From Chalara sp. BL73 (lineage: Eukaryota; Ascomycota; Leotiomycetes; Helotiales), in NCBI GenBank assembly GCA_918026815.1, contig CAKJVC010000058.1, positions 372,001-436,000 on the forward strand: 64,000 bases of DNA, read 5' to 3'. The first letter of the stretch is position 1. Each line of letters starts with the position of its first letter. Below are positions 44,898-57,092 of the stretch, piece by piece. The translations under genes and the position numbers were made by a program. Below the pieces are notes generated by a model that saw only the letters and a list, made by a program, of their open reading frames with translations, made no database searches and was not told the origin of the DNA.

Positions 44898-45464
44898 CTA
44901 CAACACAAGCCCACCAACAACAAACCCAACCAGTCCTAACATGCTTCCAACATTGCTGAGACCAGTGTGCATGGGTGCTCCAGCTGTGACCTGGATCGGG
45001 GTTCCATCAGATCCAGAATCACCATTGTTCCCACTGCCATCACTGCCTCCAGTCGGGGTGGTAATAACCGCTGGGGTAGTGGCAGTGTTGTCAGGAGAGA
45101 CGGGAGTGGTAGTAAAGTTACCTCTCCTGGTCGTGGTGCCTATCTATCGTCAACTTCCATTCTCAAAGGTTGTACAGCGGAGGGAGAAGGGGATGACATT
45201 ACCGTTGAAAGAAGAGCTGGGGATAATTGTTGTGGAGTTATGATGTTCCGTGGTGATAGATGCTGGGGGCGAGGTTGTGGGTGAGCAAATGCTCCTCGTG
45301 CAAGTCACCGTGCTGGTGCTAGACACGGTGCGGGTCGATGTACCGGTTCTCGTGCTGGTCAAGGTGCCAGCCGATGAGCTGGTCCTGCGGGCGGCCTCAT
45401 CTTCCTGTGCGAGTGCGCCAGGGACGGCTGCAAGCAGCGCCAGATAAGCGAATTTGAATAACAT
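44898..45464 (-). CDS. Small Ser/Thr-rich GPI-type secreted protein
   Basis: Two exons, complement(44898..45139, 45203..45464), encode 167 aa. A clear signal peptide (MLFKFAYLALLAAVPGALA) precedes a mucin-like Ser/Thr-rich body (repeated TSTRTGTSTRTVSSTSTV) containing two cysteines (CTRSIC). Intron 1 (63 nt, AACG|GTAATG...ATAG) leads to a Gly/Asn/Ser-rich stretch (GGSDGSGNNGDSGSDG) and a hydrophobic GPI-type end (MLGLVGFVVGGLVL). It is predicted to be an O-glycosylated cell-wall or plasma-membrane surface protein. Unspliced, the frame would stop after 104 aa without the anchor signal. Confidence 0.78.
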
Positions 45465-46555
45465 GTTTGCTATGTATATAAGCGATTGAATCTGGTGATG
45501 CAGAAAGCAAGTAACGAGTGAAGATGCTGATGCTGATGATTCTTCGATCCAGAGGAGAAGAGATGATATATATACGAACGGGGAAGTGGGGAAGAGAGCT
45601 TCTTGGAAAATTTTGGCACTGGAGGCGAGTTGAATGCGGATTTAGATGCATTCATGATGGTCTCCGACACTAGAAAAAGGTAATTAGGGATACTTATTCC
45701 TAATGCGCCAATCTACACATTATCGCTAACTTAGATGGCAAGGATAAAAATGAACAATCATGACTCGAAGCAGCGGACGAAATCATCATTAGCCAAAACA
45801 TGGATGCCGTCATAGTGATGCCAGATCTTCTGCCTGGATTGAATGGTTTCAGGATGTATTTGTGCAATGAACGAGCCAGCCAACCCGTGGAAAGATTCAA
45901 TCTCTACGTATAAGCTGCTTTCGCTCGAGGCGTTGTGCACCATCATGTGGGCGGCCTGGATTGGGATAGGTCAGGAAATCTCTTCCAGCCATATCTGTCA
46001 TTTTAGCTTCAAATCTGGTATGGGCTCGTTGAAAAATCTGAAAACGAGATTATTGGAGGGAACGCTTATGGGAAAGATCGAAAAGGTGGCTGGTGACAGG
46101 AATGTAAGGCTGCGTCACTGATGGGCCGAGCCGAGGCGAGAGGTGAAAACAAACAAAGGATAGGGGCAGGGCTTGATCTGGCGAGTTTTGCCAAGATGTT
46201 TATTTGTGGGCTGGATGAACAGCGGAAGAGTTGAAGAAGTATGAAATTTGTTTAGAATAATAGATGTGTAAATCCTAGCAAATTAAGGAATATGGTTAGA
46301 GCCTGTCAACTTAGACAGCACGCATAATTGGAAGACTGTAAATGCGAGTTAGCACTTGGGGAAGCCAAAGGACATATCCAGCCATCGCCAGTTCCCGTAA
46401 TATCATGAGAGTATTGGGGGAAATGTACACTGGTATAGCTCGCACAATTGTCCTTGGCTTTTTGACTAAACCGCCAAAGTCAGCATCCACTGAGATAACA
46501 CCCGTATTGTGATATGTCATTCATTTCTCTACAAGGTCGGGTTTCGCACTATCAT
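45465..46555. other. Intergenic region, 1.1 kb
   Basis: Promoter of the GPI-type gene and 3' flank of the leucyl-tRNA synthetase gene. Short ORFs only. Confidence 0.5.
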
Positions 46556-49500
46556 CTATATCTCGACATTCTCGAATGCAAATGTTGGAATGCCAGGGAC
46601 CGCGCTCTCAGCAGTTGGTGGTAATCCTGTAGCCTCTTTCTCCTCGCCGACGATCTTACCGCTCTTCCCGCCCTCTGCAACCTCCACGAGCTCGACGACG
46701 GCCAATCCAGCTGTCTTTTTGAGACCCGCAACCATATTCTTCAAGGTGCCAACTTCATTGAAAGCTAACTTCCTCGAGAAGACTACTTCTGGTTTCTCTC
46801 CCGAGATCAAGCGTACCTTGAGAGATTGCACGAAAGGCATCGCCTTCTTCATCTCCCCCAACTTGGCGACCTTTGCTTTCAACTCCTTATCATCTACAGC
46901 CTTCTTCACTGGATCCCAAGCGTCGCGGACCAAATCAATATACTTCTCCTGCCAAGCAGGGAATTTTGCTGCAGCGAAGATTCGGAGCTTTTTAGGCTTT
47001 GAGAGATCGTAACCAATGTCCTTGCCTTTACTCTTCTTCTTCTGTTGCGAGGCTTCTGCAGATGTAATGTTAGAAGAGGTGAGCCGGATATATTCACGTG
47101 TAGCACTCAACCCGGCATCTACAGCAGGCACAGCCGGGAAAAGTTCATTCTGAATTGTGGACGGCTTTTGAAGAACCTCGAGCCAAATATACTCGGACCA
47201 ATGAGGGGCAATAACCGTCAAAAGCAAGGCCTGTAACTCGACGTACTTAAAGATGAGATCCTTGTGCATCGTGAGACCGGCTGCTGCTGATCCCTCGCGG
47301 TAGAAATCTCTTGCCGATGTGAAGTCGTAAAGTGCTGACTTCAAGGCAAGCTTGTAATTGGTGTCTTCATAGTGACCACGTGCTTCGTGAACAAGAGAGT
47401 TCATCTCATTCTCGAAAAGCGCATCGAGGAAGTCATTCTTCGGACCAGTACGAAGTTCCGCCTTGGTTACTTCTTCACACCACTCCCTGAGATTATAAAG
47501 TCGGAGGATATTATTATCAGCGACATCTTCCTCAAAGTTGGCATCAGCGACACCATCACCTGCGTCAGCCAAGGCAATTCTCGAAGCATCAGCACCATAT
47601 TTGTCAATCAGCTCGTAGAGTGTCATGAAGTTTCCCGTCGATTTCGACATTTTCTCTCCGTTCAAGAGCAAGTGTCCATTGGCACGAACACCCTTTGGCC
47701 AGTAATCCGGTGGAAAGATGGCGATATGGACATAAACGAAGAATGTAAGATGATTAGGAATAAGATCTTTGCCGGAAACCCTAACATCTAAGGGGTACCA
47801 ATATTCGAATTCTCTACGCATGGATTCAAGGATGTCTTTAGAAATCTTGGATGACGCTACATTGTCGTCAAGCTCTCGTTTTGTGAAGATGTAATCCCAA
47901 ACTTCATCAGTCATTTGCTCAGGAGCAACTCCCGCAGGGCCTTGTGTTTGTCCAAAGATGTCTTTGTGGAGGAGATGCGCGATCGTGTAGTAAGCCATAT
48001 AGATCGTGCTATCACTCAAACTCTCTACCAAGAACTTGGGATCCCATGGAAGTTTTGAGCCAAGACCAAATGACCGTGCGCAAGCCCATTGGTTGAGCCA
48101 GTTGAGGACCGACTCAAATTGATTCTTCGTTTCTGAGGAGTAAGTGTTCAAGCCTTTTCCATCAGCATTGTCAACAAACTCCAAAGCCTCCTGCCTCCAA
48201 GACTCCTCTCCATAATCAAGATACCACTGGTCCAATAAAGCCACACAGCAGTCATCTCCAGATCTACTGGTGACCTTGCGCTCTGGCTCGGAATATGCAA
48301 ATGCCAAACCAGTATCTAAAAGTTGTTGCCTAACCTTGGGCTTAGCATCTTCTACTTTCTGGCCTTTGAAGTCGCCAATTTCCATGATACCTTGGTAGTA
48401 TCCTTCCTTATATGCGAGCTCCTTAGCCTCCTCAAGCTGCTTAGTATCCTTTGGAGAAGAAATCTTGAGCTTCTCAACCAAAAACTTGGCGGTAAGATTC
48501 CCATAAGAAGGGGTCTTGATGACTGGGACAATCTCCAAATCAACCCATTCCTTCTTGATCTTATAATAGTCTGCTTTCTTAGCAAGATCCATCACAGTCG
48601 CATAGTCGTCCGGACTATCGGAAGGAACACATGTCACAACCCCTGTTCCCTTCGTAGGAAGAACCGAGTCCATGGGCAAAATGCGGACGCCTTGGGTATA
48701 TACGGAGAGCGGCGCATCGACAAGGGTACCAACACAAGCAGAACCTAAAACGTCTGCAACTTTTTCAACTTTCCCAAAATTATCTTTCCCAAAAATGCTC
48801 TGGTACGCCATATTTCTGGCGGCCCGATCCGTGACAACAAAGAACTCCTTTTCCGAAACCTTGAAAACTCCATAATTTATCTTTGGTCCCACGAAACAAC
48901 ACGTTTGCCCGTACATAGTCTCCGGTCGCAAGGTTGCTGGTATGAAGAAAACTTCTGAGTTTTCGGGAAGTTTGCCTTTCAACGCTGTCTCAGCTTCAGG
49001 AGCCCATTCTCTGACCTTCAACTTCAACGCTGTGTATTCTTGCGGCCCAACTGCCTCTCCTTCGCTCCGGTCGTGGTCCATACATGGCTGTCCGTCTTTA
49101 GGGGAGTAAATGGTGTATCTCAATCCGAACTTTATCTTATTCAACTCTCGGAGACGATTCATTTGCCATCTAATGAAGGAATCGTAATAAGGGTTCGCAT
49201 CTGTAGTGACAAATGATCTTCTCCAATCGATTCTCGCACCAAAGTTTGTAAGATCTCGCCGACATAAAGGCGGGAAAAACTCTAACCAATGTTTTGGGTT
49301 TGCAAACAAATGGATTTCGTCTCTCGGTATGCCCAAGGTAAGCATAATCTGGAACTGATACTTCACAGCAACAGCTTTCGCACTTGCTTTTCCTTTCTTT
49401 GCCTTGAACTTTGTGACATCTTCGTTCTTAGCGGCTGGTTCCGGCTTACTCGCCTTATCCTCAAGCGCCTTCTCTTCCTCCTCCGAAAATCTCTCAAAAT

Positions 49501-49984
49501 TTTGGCCGAAGAGCTCGACCTCCTTTGCTACCTTGTCTGCAGAGGCCTTGATAGGCATGCCTGTACAGTGGAAACCCATAGGAAATAAAGTCCTCTTGCC
49601 CTGCATCCGTGCGAATCCAGCTTGGAACTCAACTTTCGAGACTGAGAATGAGTGTCCTGCATGCAAGGTACCATTCATATATGGATATGCCATTGTACCA
49701 AAGAATTTGGGCTGTTTCTCTCGAAGCTCGGCTGCAGAGATGCTGTTGAGGGGAATGTCTGTTGTAGAGGGAGCATTTGGCTGAAAAACTCCATCTTCTT
49801 GCCATTTTGCCTGATATTTCTTCTCAATTGCGGTAAGAGTATCTCTCTTCTCAGTCTGTGGAACAGTTCTAGGTCAGCACTTTTCAGAAAGTTTCTATGG
49901 AGGGGTAATTACGCCTTTCAACTCTTTTGTCTTGGACACTTGGACGGCTTCCAATGCCTTTGTGGCTGCCTCAACTGCTGCCAT
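46556..49984 (-). CDS. LEU-RS: Cytosolic leucyl-tRNA synthetase
   Basis: Two exons, complement(46556..49855, 49913..49984), encode 1123 aa; yeast Cdc60 is 1090. Exon 1 gives MAAVEAATKALEAVQVSK; the 57-nt intron keeps the frame into TEKRDTLTAIEKKYQAKW. The class I signature appears as MNGTLHAGHSFS at about 84-95 (HIGH equivalent) and as GEKMSKSTGNF (KMSKS at 759-763). Between them lies a CP1 editing domain (LRPETMYGQTCCFVGP). The C-terminal part (CARSFGLGSKLPWDPKFLVE, then an anticodon-binding helical region) is of the archaeal/eukaryotic type. It charges tRNA-Leu in the cytosol and in yeast also reports leucine to TORC1. It is divergent from the small membrane protein gene at 50227, with 242 bp between start codons. 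Confidence 0.97.
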
Positions 49985-50226
49985 TTTTGCTGGATTTGTT
50001 CTGTGAAGCAACTTTGAGGGACTCAGGAAACTTATAACTTGACTGAGTCCAGTTTGAGTCAGAGCCTTGCGCCTCAAATTTGTGACTCGAAACATTCAAA
50101 TTGAGGATGGTGGGGTACAAGGTATGAGTGCCTCAAATTCCAGGTGTCAACAAATGGAACCTTACTCAGTGTTCAACTTTTGCTCTATTGAGCTTTCTAG
50201 ATATCTACAGAACGGCATATCTGAAA

Positions 50227-50720
50227 ATGCTTCCCACTGCTGTTCGACTGGTCCGTGAGACTGCGCCATATGTTTATAGGAATCCATATAAAGCCAAACG
50301 TCTGTGGCCACCAGATTTCACCAAGCTCTCCCCCAAATATCAATTCAGATTGGAACGGAAATATAAAAGAAGGACGAAGTTGAAGTGGGCGCGACCAACA
50401 TGGACGAAGGCTGTGAAGCTTGTGCAAATGGCCAGTGTGACCGGTATGGTTGTCTGCAGGAGGATGTGAAGATTATATTAAAGAGTTACAGGCGTGCTGG
50501 TTTATGCTGTTTTATTCTTGGATTGGCAGGAGGAACATACAGAGAAGCAGCCTTTCCAAGCCGTAAGTTCTCTCTGATTTATTTGCAAGCCATATATATT
50601 GATTTGTGACAGACGCGGGATTGGTTTTTTGGCTTGACAAACTCGATATGGTCGAAGGACCGGGTACAGAGAAGAGAACTAGACAACATGGCATTACAGG
50701 AAACAAGTAAGGATAGATAA
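50227..50720 (+). CDS. Small basic single-pass protein, probably mitochondrial
   Basis: Three exons, 50227..50443, 50492..50562 and 50613..50720, encode 131 aa. The N-terminus is basic and amphipathic (MLPTAVRLVRETAPYVYRNP), then KRLWPPDFTKLSPKYQFRLE and RKYKRRTKLKWARPTWTK. A single membrane helix spans intron 1 (VKLVQMASVTGVLVYAVLFL), followed by DWQEEHTEKQPFQA and, in exon 3, TRDWFFGLTNSIWSKDRVQR. Each splice is canonical (GTATGG, GTAAGT; CAG acceptors) and restores frame. The N-terminus suits import into mitochondria. No named family is recognised, but the composition and splice structure look strongly coding. The promoter is shared with leucyl-tRNA synthetase. Confidence 0.75.
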
Positions 50721-51367
50721 TCTTGTGAACTAGTTCCAAGCGATAGATGAAATGAGGTGGAAATTGTATAATATTGGGTCTAAAAATTAGCGTGGAGTTG
50801 GCAATAACCGGGATCAATTGTATCGATATAGGAGTTGCTCTTTAGCTACTGCAATCTATTTGTATTAGTTCCCACTTATATCATGCGCTTTCCGCTGGAA
50901 TCTACAACGCTACAGACAATGGGTCATGTGGCTGAAAATTGAAAGGTTTTCGGGACCCTGTTTCGAAGTAGGCACCAATAGGCAATCGGCACAATTAACC
51001 CAGGGCTTAGAACTACAGTATTTCCCACTTGCGAACTGAATACGTGCGTATGAAGGTACAGATGACGTTAAAATATATGGAGTATCTGACACAAATTTGT
51101 ATTCTGCACTACATGTCGAATACTAAGAGCGACTTGAAGGCTGTGTTGGACTGTTCTGCATGCTCTAGGCACGGCTGCACTGTCTCCAAATACCTCTGTT
51201 GAGCAGTATTGCTAACTCCGACCGTCCTTGCCGCCATCCCTTGTACTTTCTACACAATGCCTTGAGGTCATCCTCAAGCACATGTGCTTTCAAGGCTTAT
51301 ATGAGGTTTGGCGTGGTGACTTCCATAATTATTAGGGTAGTGGTAAGAAAGACATCATCTCAGTATT
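50721..51367. other. Convergent 3' flanks
   Basis: 647 bp between two convergent genes; no ORF of note. Confidence 0.5.
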
Positions 51368-52060
51368 TCACCGCCCTGTCCATGCGAAATTTCCACCCAT
51401 TCCTAGATTTCCCAGACCACTCCTCGACTCGTTGACCGGCCTCTTTGCAACTTTCCCCTGTGCCTTGACGCCTTCATATATTCGTTCCCCCTGTATCCAT
51501 TAGCGTCATGTCCACTTCTCCAACATTGTGATACATCTATAAAGGTAAGTTTGGGCAGCATACCTGAGTTTCGATTACCACCCCACCTACGATCATCTCG
51601 GCTAACGCTGCATGTAGAGTCTCAAAGTTAAAAATTAGGTCCAGCTCGCAGACATTCTCAAATAGCCTATCCAGCACCTCCACATAGACCTGTATCAAGT
51701 CAATCAAAGCCAGCGGACTTTCTGTGCTCGTGCTTATGATGATAAAGTATAATGTAGCATAATGGCGGTACGTAACGAGAGATGGAACGTCGTTGTGTGG
51801 TGTTGAGGGGTTTGAGGAGTTCGTATGCGACGTCGATGCGGTGGAAAGAAGTGGAGGAAGAGGCAAGAAATTGCATGATCCAGGGGCACGGGTTGAGACC
51901 AGATGGAAGATTTCGGAGATAAGACGCTGTTGTACTGCCGTTTCCTAATGGATGTTAGAAGGTCACTCTCAGAATATGGGGAAACCCATACCAGCTGCGT
52001 ATAGAACTTTGTCAGGCGAGGTTGCCCTGCATTGTTGAAGACCAACACTGCATTAATCAT
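51368..52060 (-). CDS. APS3: AP-3 complex subunit sigma
   Basis: Three exons, complement(51368..51490, 51564..51944, 51992..52060), encode 190 aa. The start MINAVLVFNNAGQPRLTKFY is diagnostic of AP-3 sigma. It continues through a 47-nt intron into ETAVQQRLISEIFHLVSTR, then YRHYATLYFIIISTSTESPL, then LIQVYVEVLDRLFENVCELD and LIFNFETLHAALAEMIVGG. The last exon supplies the fungal-type end (VKAQGKVAKRPVNES, NFAWTGR). A Ser/Thr-rich insertion (TASTSHTNSSNPSTPHND) separates the two halves of the longin-like fold, as in many filamentous fungi. The subunit acts in Golgi/endosome-to-vacuole cargo sorting. Its ATG lies 370 bp from the divergent frataxin ATG. Confidence 0.95.
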
Positions 52061-52430
52061 AATGAGGTTGAGATCTCGAGACTTTGAGGAGTGGAAAAGA
52101 GTTCGAGTTTAACCTTGTCTATTCCAGAAGACTTCTAAGTATCAAGACTCAGTTGCAGCGCAGAAGAAGTCTGAAAGCCACGCTGCTGAATATTGGATTA
52201 GGGAAGGCTGTAGAGTAATGAGAAGGCTGAGACGTTGTGATGATGCTCAAACTTAGCGACAGTGTGGGGTTGGCTTGGCACTGGCACTGGCCCAAGCTCA
52301 AGCTTTGGACATTAGCCAACGACGGCTCATTCAATGTGTATTTTTCAGCAAGGTTTCATCCACAAAGCTTCTCGAGAGATATCATCACAGACTACATTTC
52401 TTCATCATTCGAATCAGTTCCATACGCAAA

Positions 52431-53118
52431 ATGCAGCGAAACACTCTCTCGAAGATCTTGCGACAAGGGGTTCAATTCCGTACCCGGGCCTTGCAAACAC
52501 GTAGAGCATCAATCGCTCTATCAGTTACCAAGCAACATTCAAGACTTCCCCTGAGGAAATCCTCAGTCCAACAGTCATTACGATATCTTTCGGTAATTAC
52601 TCCAAGAGCCAAAGGCATAACCCCAGAATCCGAGGATCCGCAACCAAAAGTCCCAGAAGAGGTACAGGATGGAGCTATTCCAGCAGATTTAACGATAGAA
52701 AGATATAACGAGCTGAGTGACGTGTATATGGACGGCGTAGTTGAGAAGCTGGAAGCATTACAAGAGGAGCGGGAGGATGTCGACGTTGAATACTCTGTAA
52801 TAAGCACTATTTATTTGCATTTGTCTCGTCCTAACATATGGGTAGGCTGGAGTGCTTACACTTACATTTCCACCAATTGGAACCTATGTTATCAATAAAC
52901 AACCGCCAAATAAGCAAATCTGGCTCAGCTCCCCTCTTTCAGGCCCAAAGCGATATGATTACGTTGTTTCGAGCGAGGGACAGAACGCGAAGGAGGGTAC
53001 GGGTTCCGGAAATTGGGTCTACTTGAGAGATAATAGCACGCTTCAAGAGCTGCTACTGGCTGAAATTGGGATTGATATCGAGTCGTTTGAGCCGTCCCCA
53101 CCGAGTATCGATGAGTGA
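52431..53118 (+). CDS. YFH1: Frataxin (mitochondrial)
   Basis: Two exons, 52431..52796 and 52846..53118, encode 212 aa. The first 60-70 residues are Arg/Ser-rich with no acids ([20 protein letters not shown]), a mitochondrial targeting sequence. The frataxin fold follows: [20 protein letters not shown] and the acidic ridge [11 protein letters not shown], then, after a 49-nt intron, [20 protein letters not shown] and [19 protein letters not shown], the invariant beta-sheet signature. The C-terminus ends [15 protein letters not shown]. It is an iron-binding partner of the Fe-S cluster assembly complex in the matrix. The 52275 ATG of the open frame would add a hydrophilic leader and is unlikely to be used. 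Confidence 0.96.
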
Positions 53119-54015
53119 TTGATGGACAACTCGTCAGAAGGGCTTGGTTAGCTACCCACTCTTTTAGGAGAACAATTGATGAGGTAAAGAAACGAAGGAA
53201 ACGACATGAGTAAGAGCGAAAGAGTTAGGCATTGCTTGAGTGACTTTGGCGACCTTAGGGGGGCAGGTTTTGTATGTGCATAGTGACATTGTTCAGCAAC
53301 GCGCTTCTCTAGCAATCATGGATGGCTATGACGCAACAAAGTATCAACGGCCATTCTCCCTAGGTCGCAGGATTACTCTCAATGGTATTGTTGCTGCTCT
53401 ACGGTGACTTGAATGAATGCCTTGACCTCACTATTCCGCAATATAACCCACCGGATTCATCTGGACCAATAGACTAGGCCCTGATGTGTGCGGCCTTAGT
53501 AACGTCTACCATCGTACCTTACTGCTTTACTCCACTTATCTGCTTCAATGTTTTCGCTCAAGTCTACCTTAGATTCGCCTCAGGCTTATCAATTTTCGTA
53601 TTCACAGACTAGTATTGGTCGTAGACCTGGACAGGATCTAGACTTACTCGGTTCTTTGGTAACTTCACATGGGAGTTCCATCAATTGGTTGAATAACGTT
53701 ACCCGCTCAGTTTGGTTTTAAGCGTTGCGTGGTTCAGCTTCACAAGTAAGAAAATTTGGCGCCGATGAGACTATTCAGAAATGAACTGCACGGAACCGTG
53801 TATATATTTATCCTCATGGGTCTGCCAGTTTCCTAACTCCCGCTTCACGACAAAGCCTACAATATTATAACACCTCGACAAATTGTCCGTTAACAAGAAC
53901 CTAGCTTTTTGACTAATGATCCGACATCCTAGTTTTTAGATATAACTCAAACTTTAGCGCCTTTAAAATCCGGAATCACTCTCTTTAGTACAAATTCACG
54001 AATACATCCGTCAAT
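53119..54015. other. Intergenic region
   Basis: 3' flank of the frataxin gene, then sequence without ORFs. Confidence 0.5.
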
Positions 54016-54850
54016 ATGTTCGACACCGTGGTAGGCGAGTCTGCAGCGGATAAGTCTGCGATTTCTCTACTCCAAGTCCCACCGGAAATGAAAGATACTA
54101 TCTGTTCCTACTGTGTGGCTGAGGAGCCAATCGCATTTGGCAAAGACTGAATACAGTACATGAAGACCCGCCGGCTTGCATAGTGCTCAGATACGGAGGG
54201 CGAAGACAAGCTCAGTGAATTAAAACTAAATATCTTCCATTCCGAAGAGGAGGCTAATAGAGAGGACAAAAATGCGGAAATCCCGGTATTCTATTGGTTT
54301 GTCGCGAACTTTATCGACATATAGACCACCAAAATTTGGTTTTCAAGCACGATGAGTTCATATTTGAAGATTTGATATAACCTTGGACGAGTTGTATCAG
54401 TTTAGCTTGAACGAGAGGCGATATACATTACCATTACTGAGCTTGGTATATGTTTAACATCTAGAGAACATGCATTAGACCTTCGACTTATTCGTCATAC
54501 ATGGCCTAAACTGGAGGTACTCAACATAGTTATAGATATGCAGTACGTTCAATTTCGAGAAAGAACTGAGTTGAGATTCAAGGAATTCTACAAAACGGAC
54601 AGGACCTCTTTGCATTTGGCAGTTTGCAATTCTTCGCAATTTTGAAGGTTAAATATGTGCCGCCGTACACCTCAGAGACTGGTGACGCCGAGGAAACCTA
54701 TTGAGGATCTAGTGGGTAAGGAGATTGCGGAGAAAATCTACCAGCCACAAACGGAGGAACACCGAATGGGACTGCAAATAGTGTATGCGAAGGTGCAACA
54801 TCTCATGGAGCGACAAATGTCTGCCAGCAAAAGTCTTCCGAATGGTTAAA
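54016..54850 (+). pseudogene. F-box/2EXR-like relic
   Basis: Begins MFDTVVGESAADKSAISLLQ and continues VPPEMKDTICSYCVAEEPI, the pattern 'LLxLPPEIRxxIYxYC' of fungal F-box-like/2EXR proteins, then hits a TGA at about 54148. Further along, in another frame near 54290-54370, is LLVCRELYRHIDHQNLVFKH, the expected 'LLxVCRxLYxE...F' block, again followed by stops, and near 54480-54640 LTSREHALDLRLIRH-like and LFAFGSLQFFAILKVKYVPP segments. No intact frame remains. It represents a decayed member of a large fungal family. Confidence 0.6.
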
Positions 54851-57092
54851 TTCTTGATAAAAGATAGATGCCGCAGTCCATTTAGAGATCGAACTCAGAT
54901 CTTGGCCCAGATAAGAATGCTTTTAAAACATAGACATAGCTAAGGTGATGGGTCGCGGGCACTAGGAGTCGCCAACTTAAAAATAAAAATAGATACCATG
55001 GATGGTCTTAAATCGGGACAGAATCTTCATTTGCTAGATTTCAAACCGCTCGTCAATCTCAGATTATGATTACGTCATGAAAATATGCTGGGCCGCCTAA
55101 AAAGGTCAGCAGATGATAGATCTATCAATAATAAGAATTATATGAATGGATTATTCTCCGGAAACCTTTACTGAGACGACTATGTGAAATGCATATTTTT
55201 GCTTCGACTTCCAAGATTTTCTAGTAGGATTCATTCAAATTGATGACACCGATCAAATAATGCCCACTGGAAATCAATCTCTCCTTGAGGACTCAAATGT
55301 TTCAAACGTTTCCATAACTGAAAGTATCGTAACCCAATAGTATGCATGGTTGTACTTGGATATTTCTTGATTGGCAACACTGAGTATGCCTGTTACAACG
55401 GTGGTAGCTGTGAATGATTAAAAAACTTCCCTAAATTATCTATAAAAGACCTCAAGGGCACAACCTAATGTATTCTTTGCGTGAACTCTGGTTGATCTTA
55501 CAATCTCTCAGGGACTAGTACTTAGTAAGAAGCACAATGTCATGAACCAGATATTTGTCTGGACGCCTATAACTAACTCGAAATATATGCTTGATGAACT
55601 TAAAGTGGTCTGAGGCCCGCTGACGATTTTTGAAGTTAGAAATAGCGCTTACTAGTGTCAATAACACCTTGAATCGCCGACGACACTTACTAGTATCAAG
55701 ACAAGGTCCAGCAATGCAGAATAATAGACCTTTGCAAAGCTGTGATGTACGCCTTGTCAAAAGGTGATTGTATCTCAACCTGCGGTTCGTACAAAATTTG
55801 AACAACATGGCTTATTCATCGTGTACCGCATTCATCTGGGGCAACCTTGTAATTTGGGAACTGATTTGCCCAGTCAGAATCAGTAGAATGGCGGTATTTA
55901 TATTTACCTACGAAGAAAATTTCACATGAAGCGGTCTTTAGAAGAAGTGATTTGCTTCCAAGAGAGAGCAATGGCTCTAGCAACGTAGGTGCGAAAGCAA
56001 GGAAAGGCGACAAATCTGCATATGCATAGCAGATCGCAGTTGCTACAAATCTCAAGTTCGACGAGGTTTTCCCTGTATTCTTTGACTCATGAGCATCTCA
56101 GGATATAAAGCAGCAAGTACAATCTCGACTATGGACAACGCTCAAGTCGATTAGAGAGGAAAAAATACTTCTTTGTACCATGCTACGATGGGTAACACGT
56201 TACATGCACCGCCTTCCAGCATGCCGTTGCGATTTTGGGGAAAGACTACACGGGATCTCCCCCAAACAGGAACTAAAAGTTCTGAAAGGACTCTCACACT
56301 TCGCCTTTCCTATTATGCACAAGTACTTACAATAGTCTAAGATCCTTCGACACCAATACAATATGCCAGTATGCTTCCCTCTTCTCCTATCCCTACCAAG
56401 AAAAAAAAAAAGATCGGTAGCGCCAACCCAATTTTTTTTTCAAAGCGGCTTCTCCTTCCGAGCTCTCTCAGCAATACCCTAGAAACTCCACATCAATGCC
56501 GCATTTATCACATAAAGTTAAGCTTAATAAAAAGTCCGCGGAGGTGCAACTAACAAACTTTAAAGCATTAACATGAAAAGCGGCATCGCTGGTTATAGGG
56601 CCGTTCGAGTACCTGCGTTTCGTTTCGTTGCTTCTGGTGGCATCGTGCATGAATAATGAAGCCTTAGTTAAGGGATTGACTTGGATGTGGCGCAGCTTTT
56701 GCTGGCTTCGTGCTCGGGTGGGAAAAGCAAAGTTTAAGTTCCCTTTGGGACCGCAATGTTTCATTTGGGAGGAGGGAAGCGCTTGAAGGCGGACAGTCTG
56801 TTTCACACCAAGACGGTTGGGAGTTTGGCATTACCGATCGGGGAAGACCTCTGCTTGGCTTTGCGGTTTGGCTTGCATGGGCAGTATGGCTGCATGCGCT
56901 TGTGTAGCATTTTTCCGTGGGGGGAGGGCTGATCTGATTGTGCTTAATTCTGGATCTGTAATCAATCGTGAGGAGTTTCTGTGCTGTAGCAGTTCGTTGA
57001 TTAAGGGAGTGTACATTATTGAGCCCTATGTAAATATGCTGTGTTACAATTACAGTGCCTTCTTGTTTCCCAGTACGCGTTTGCATGATAGC
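54851..57092. other. Gene-free region, 2.2 kb
   Basis: Short ORFs only. Minus-strand fragments at 55515-56055 lie in one frame interrupted by stops and may be a relic, not assignable. A-run and T-run at 56400 and 56432 are simple sequence. Confidence 0.45.

Noticed and set aside
54880..54975. tRNA-like sequence (minus strand) with GAGTTCGATCTC and a 7-nt TTTAAAA loop
   Set aside because: T-arm and acceptor stems do not pair well; at best a tRNA pseudogene.
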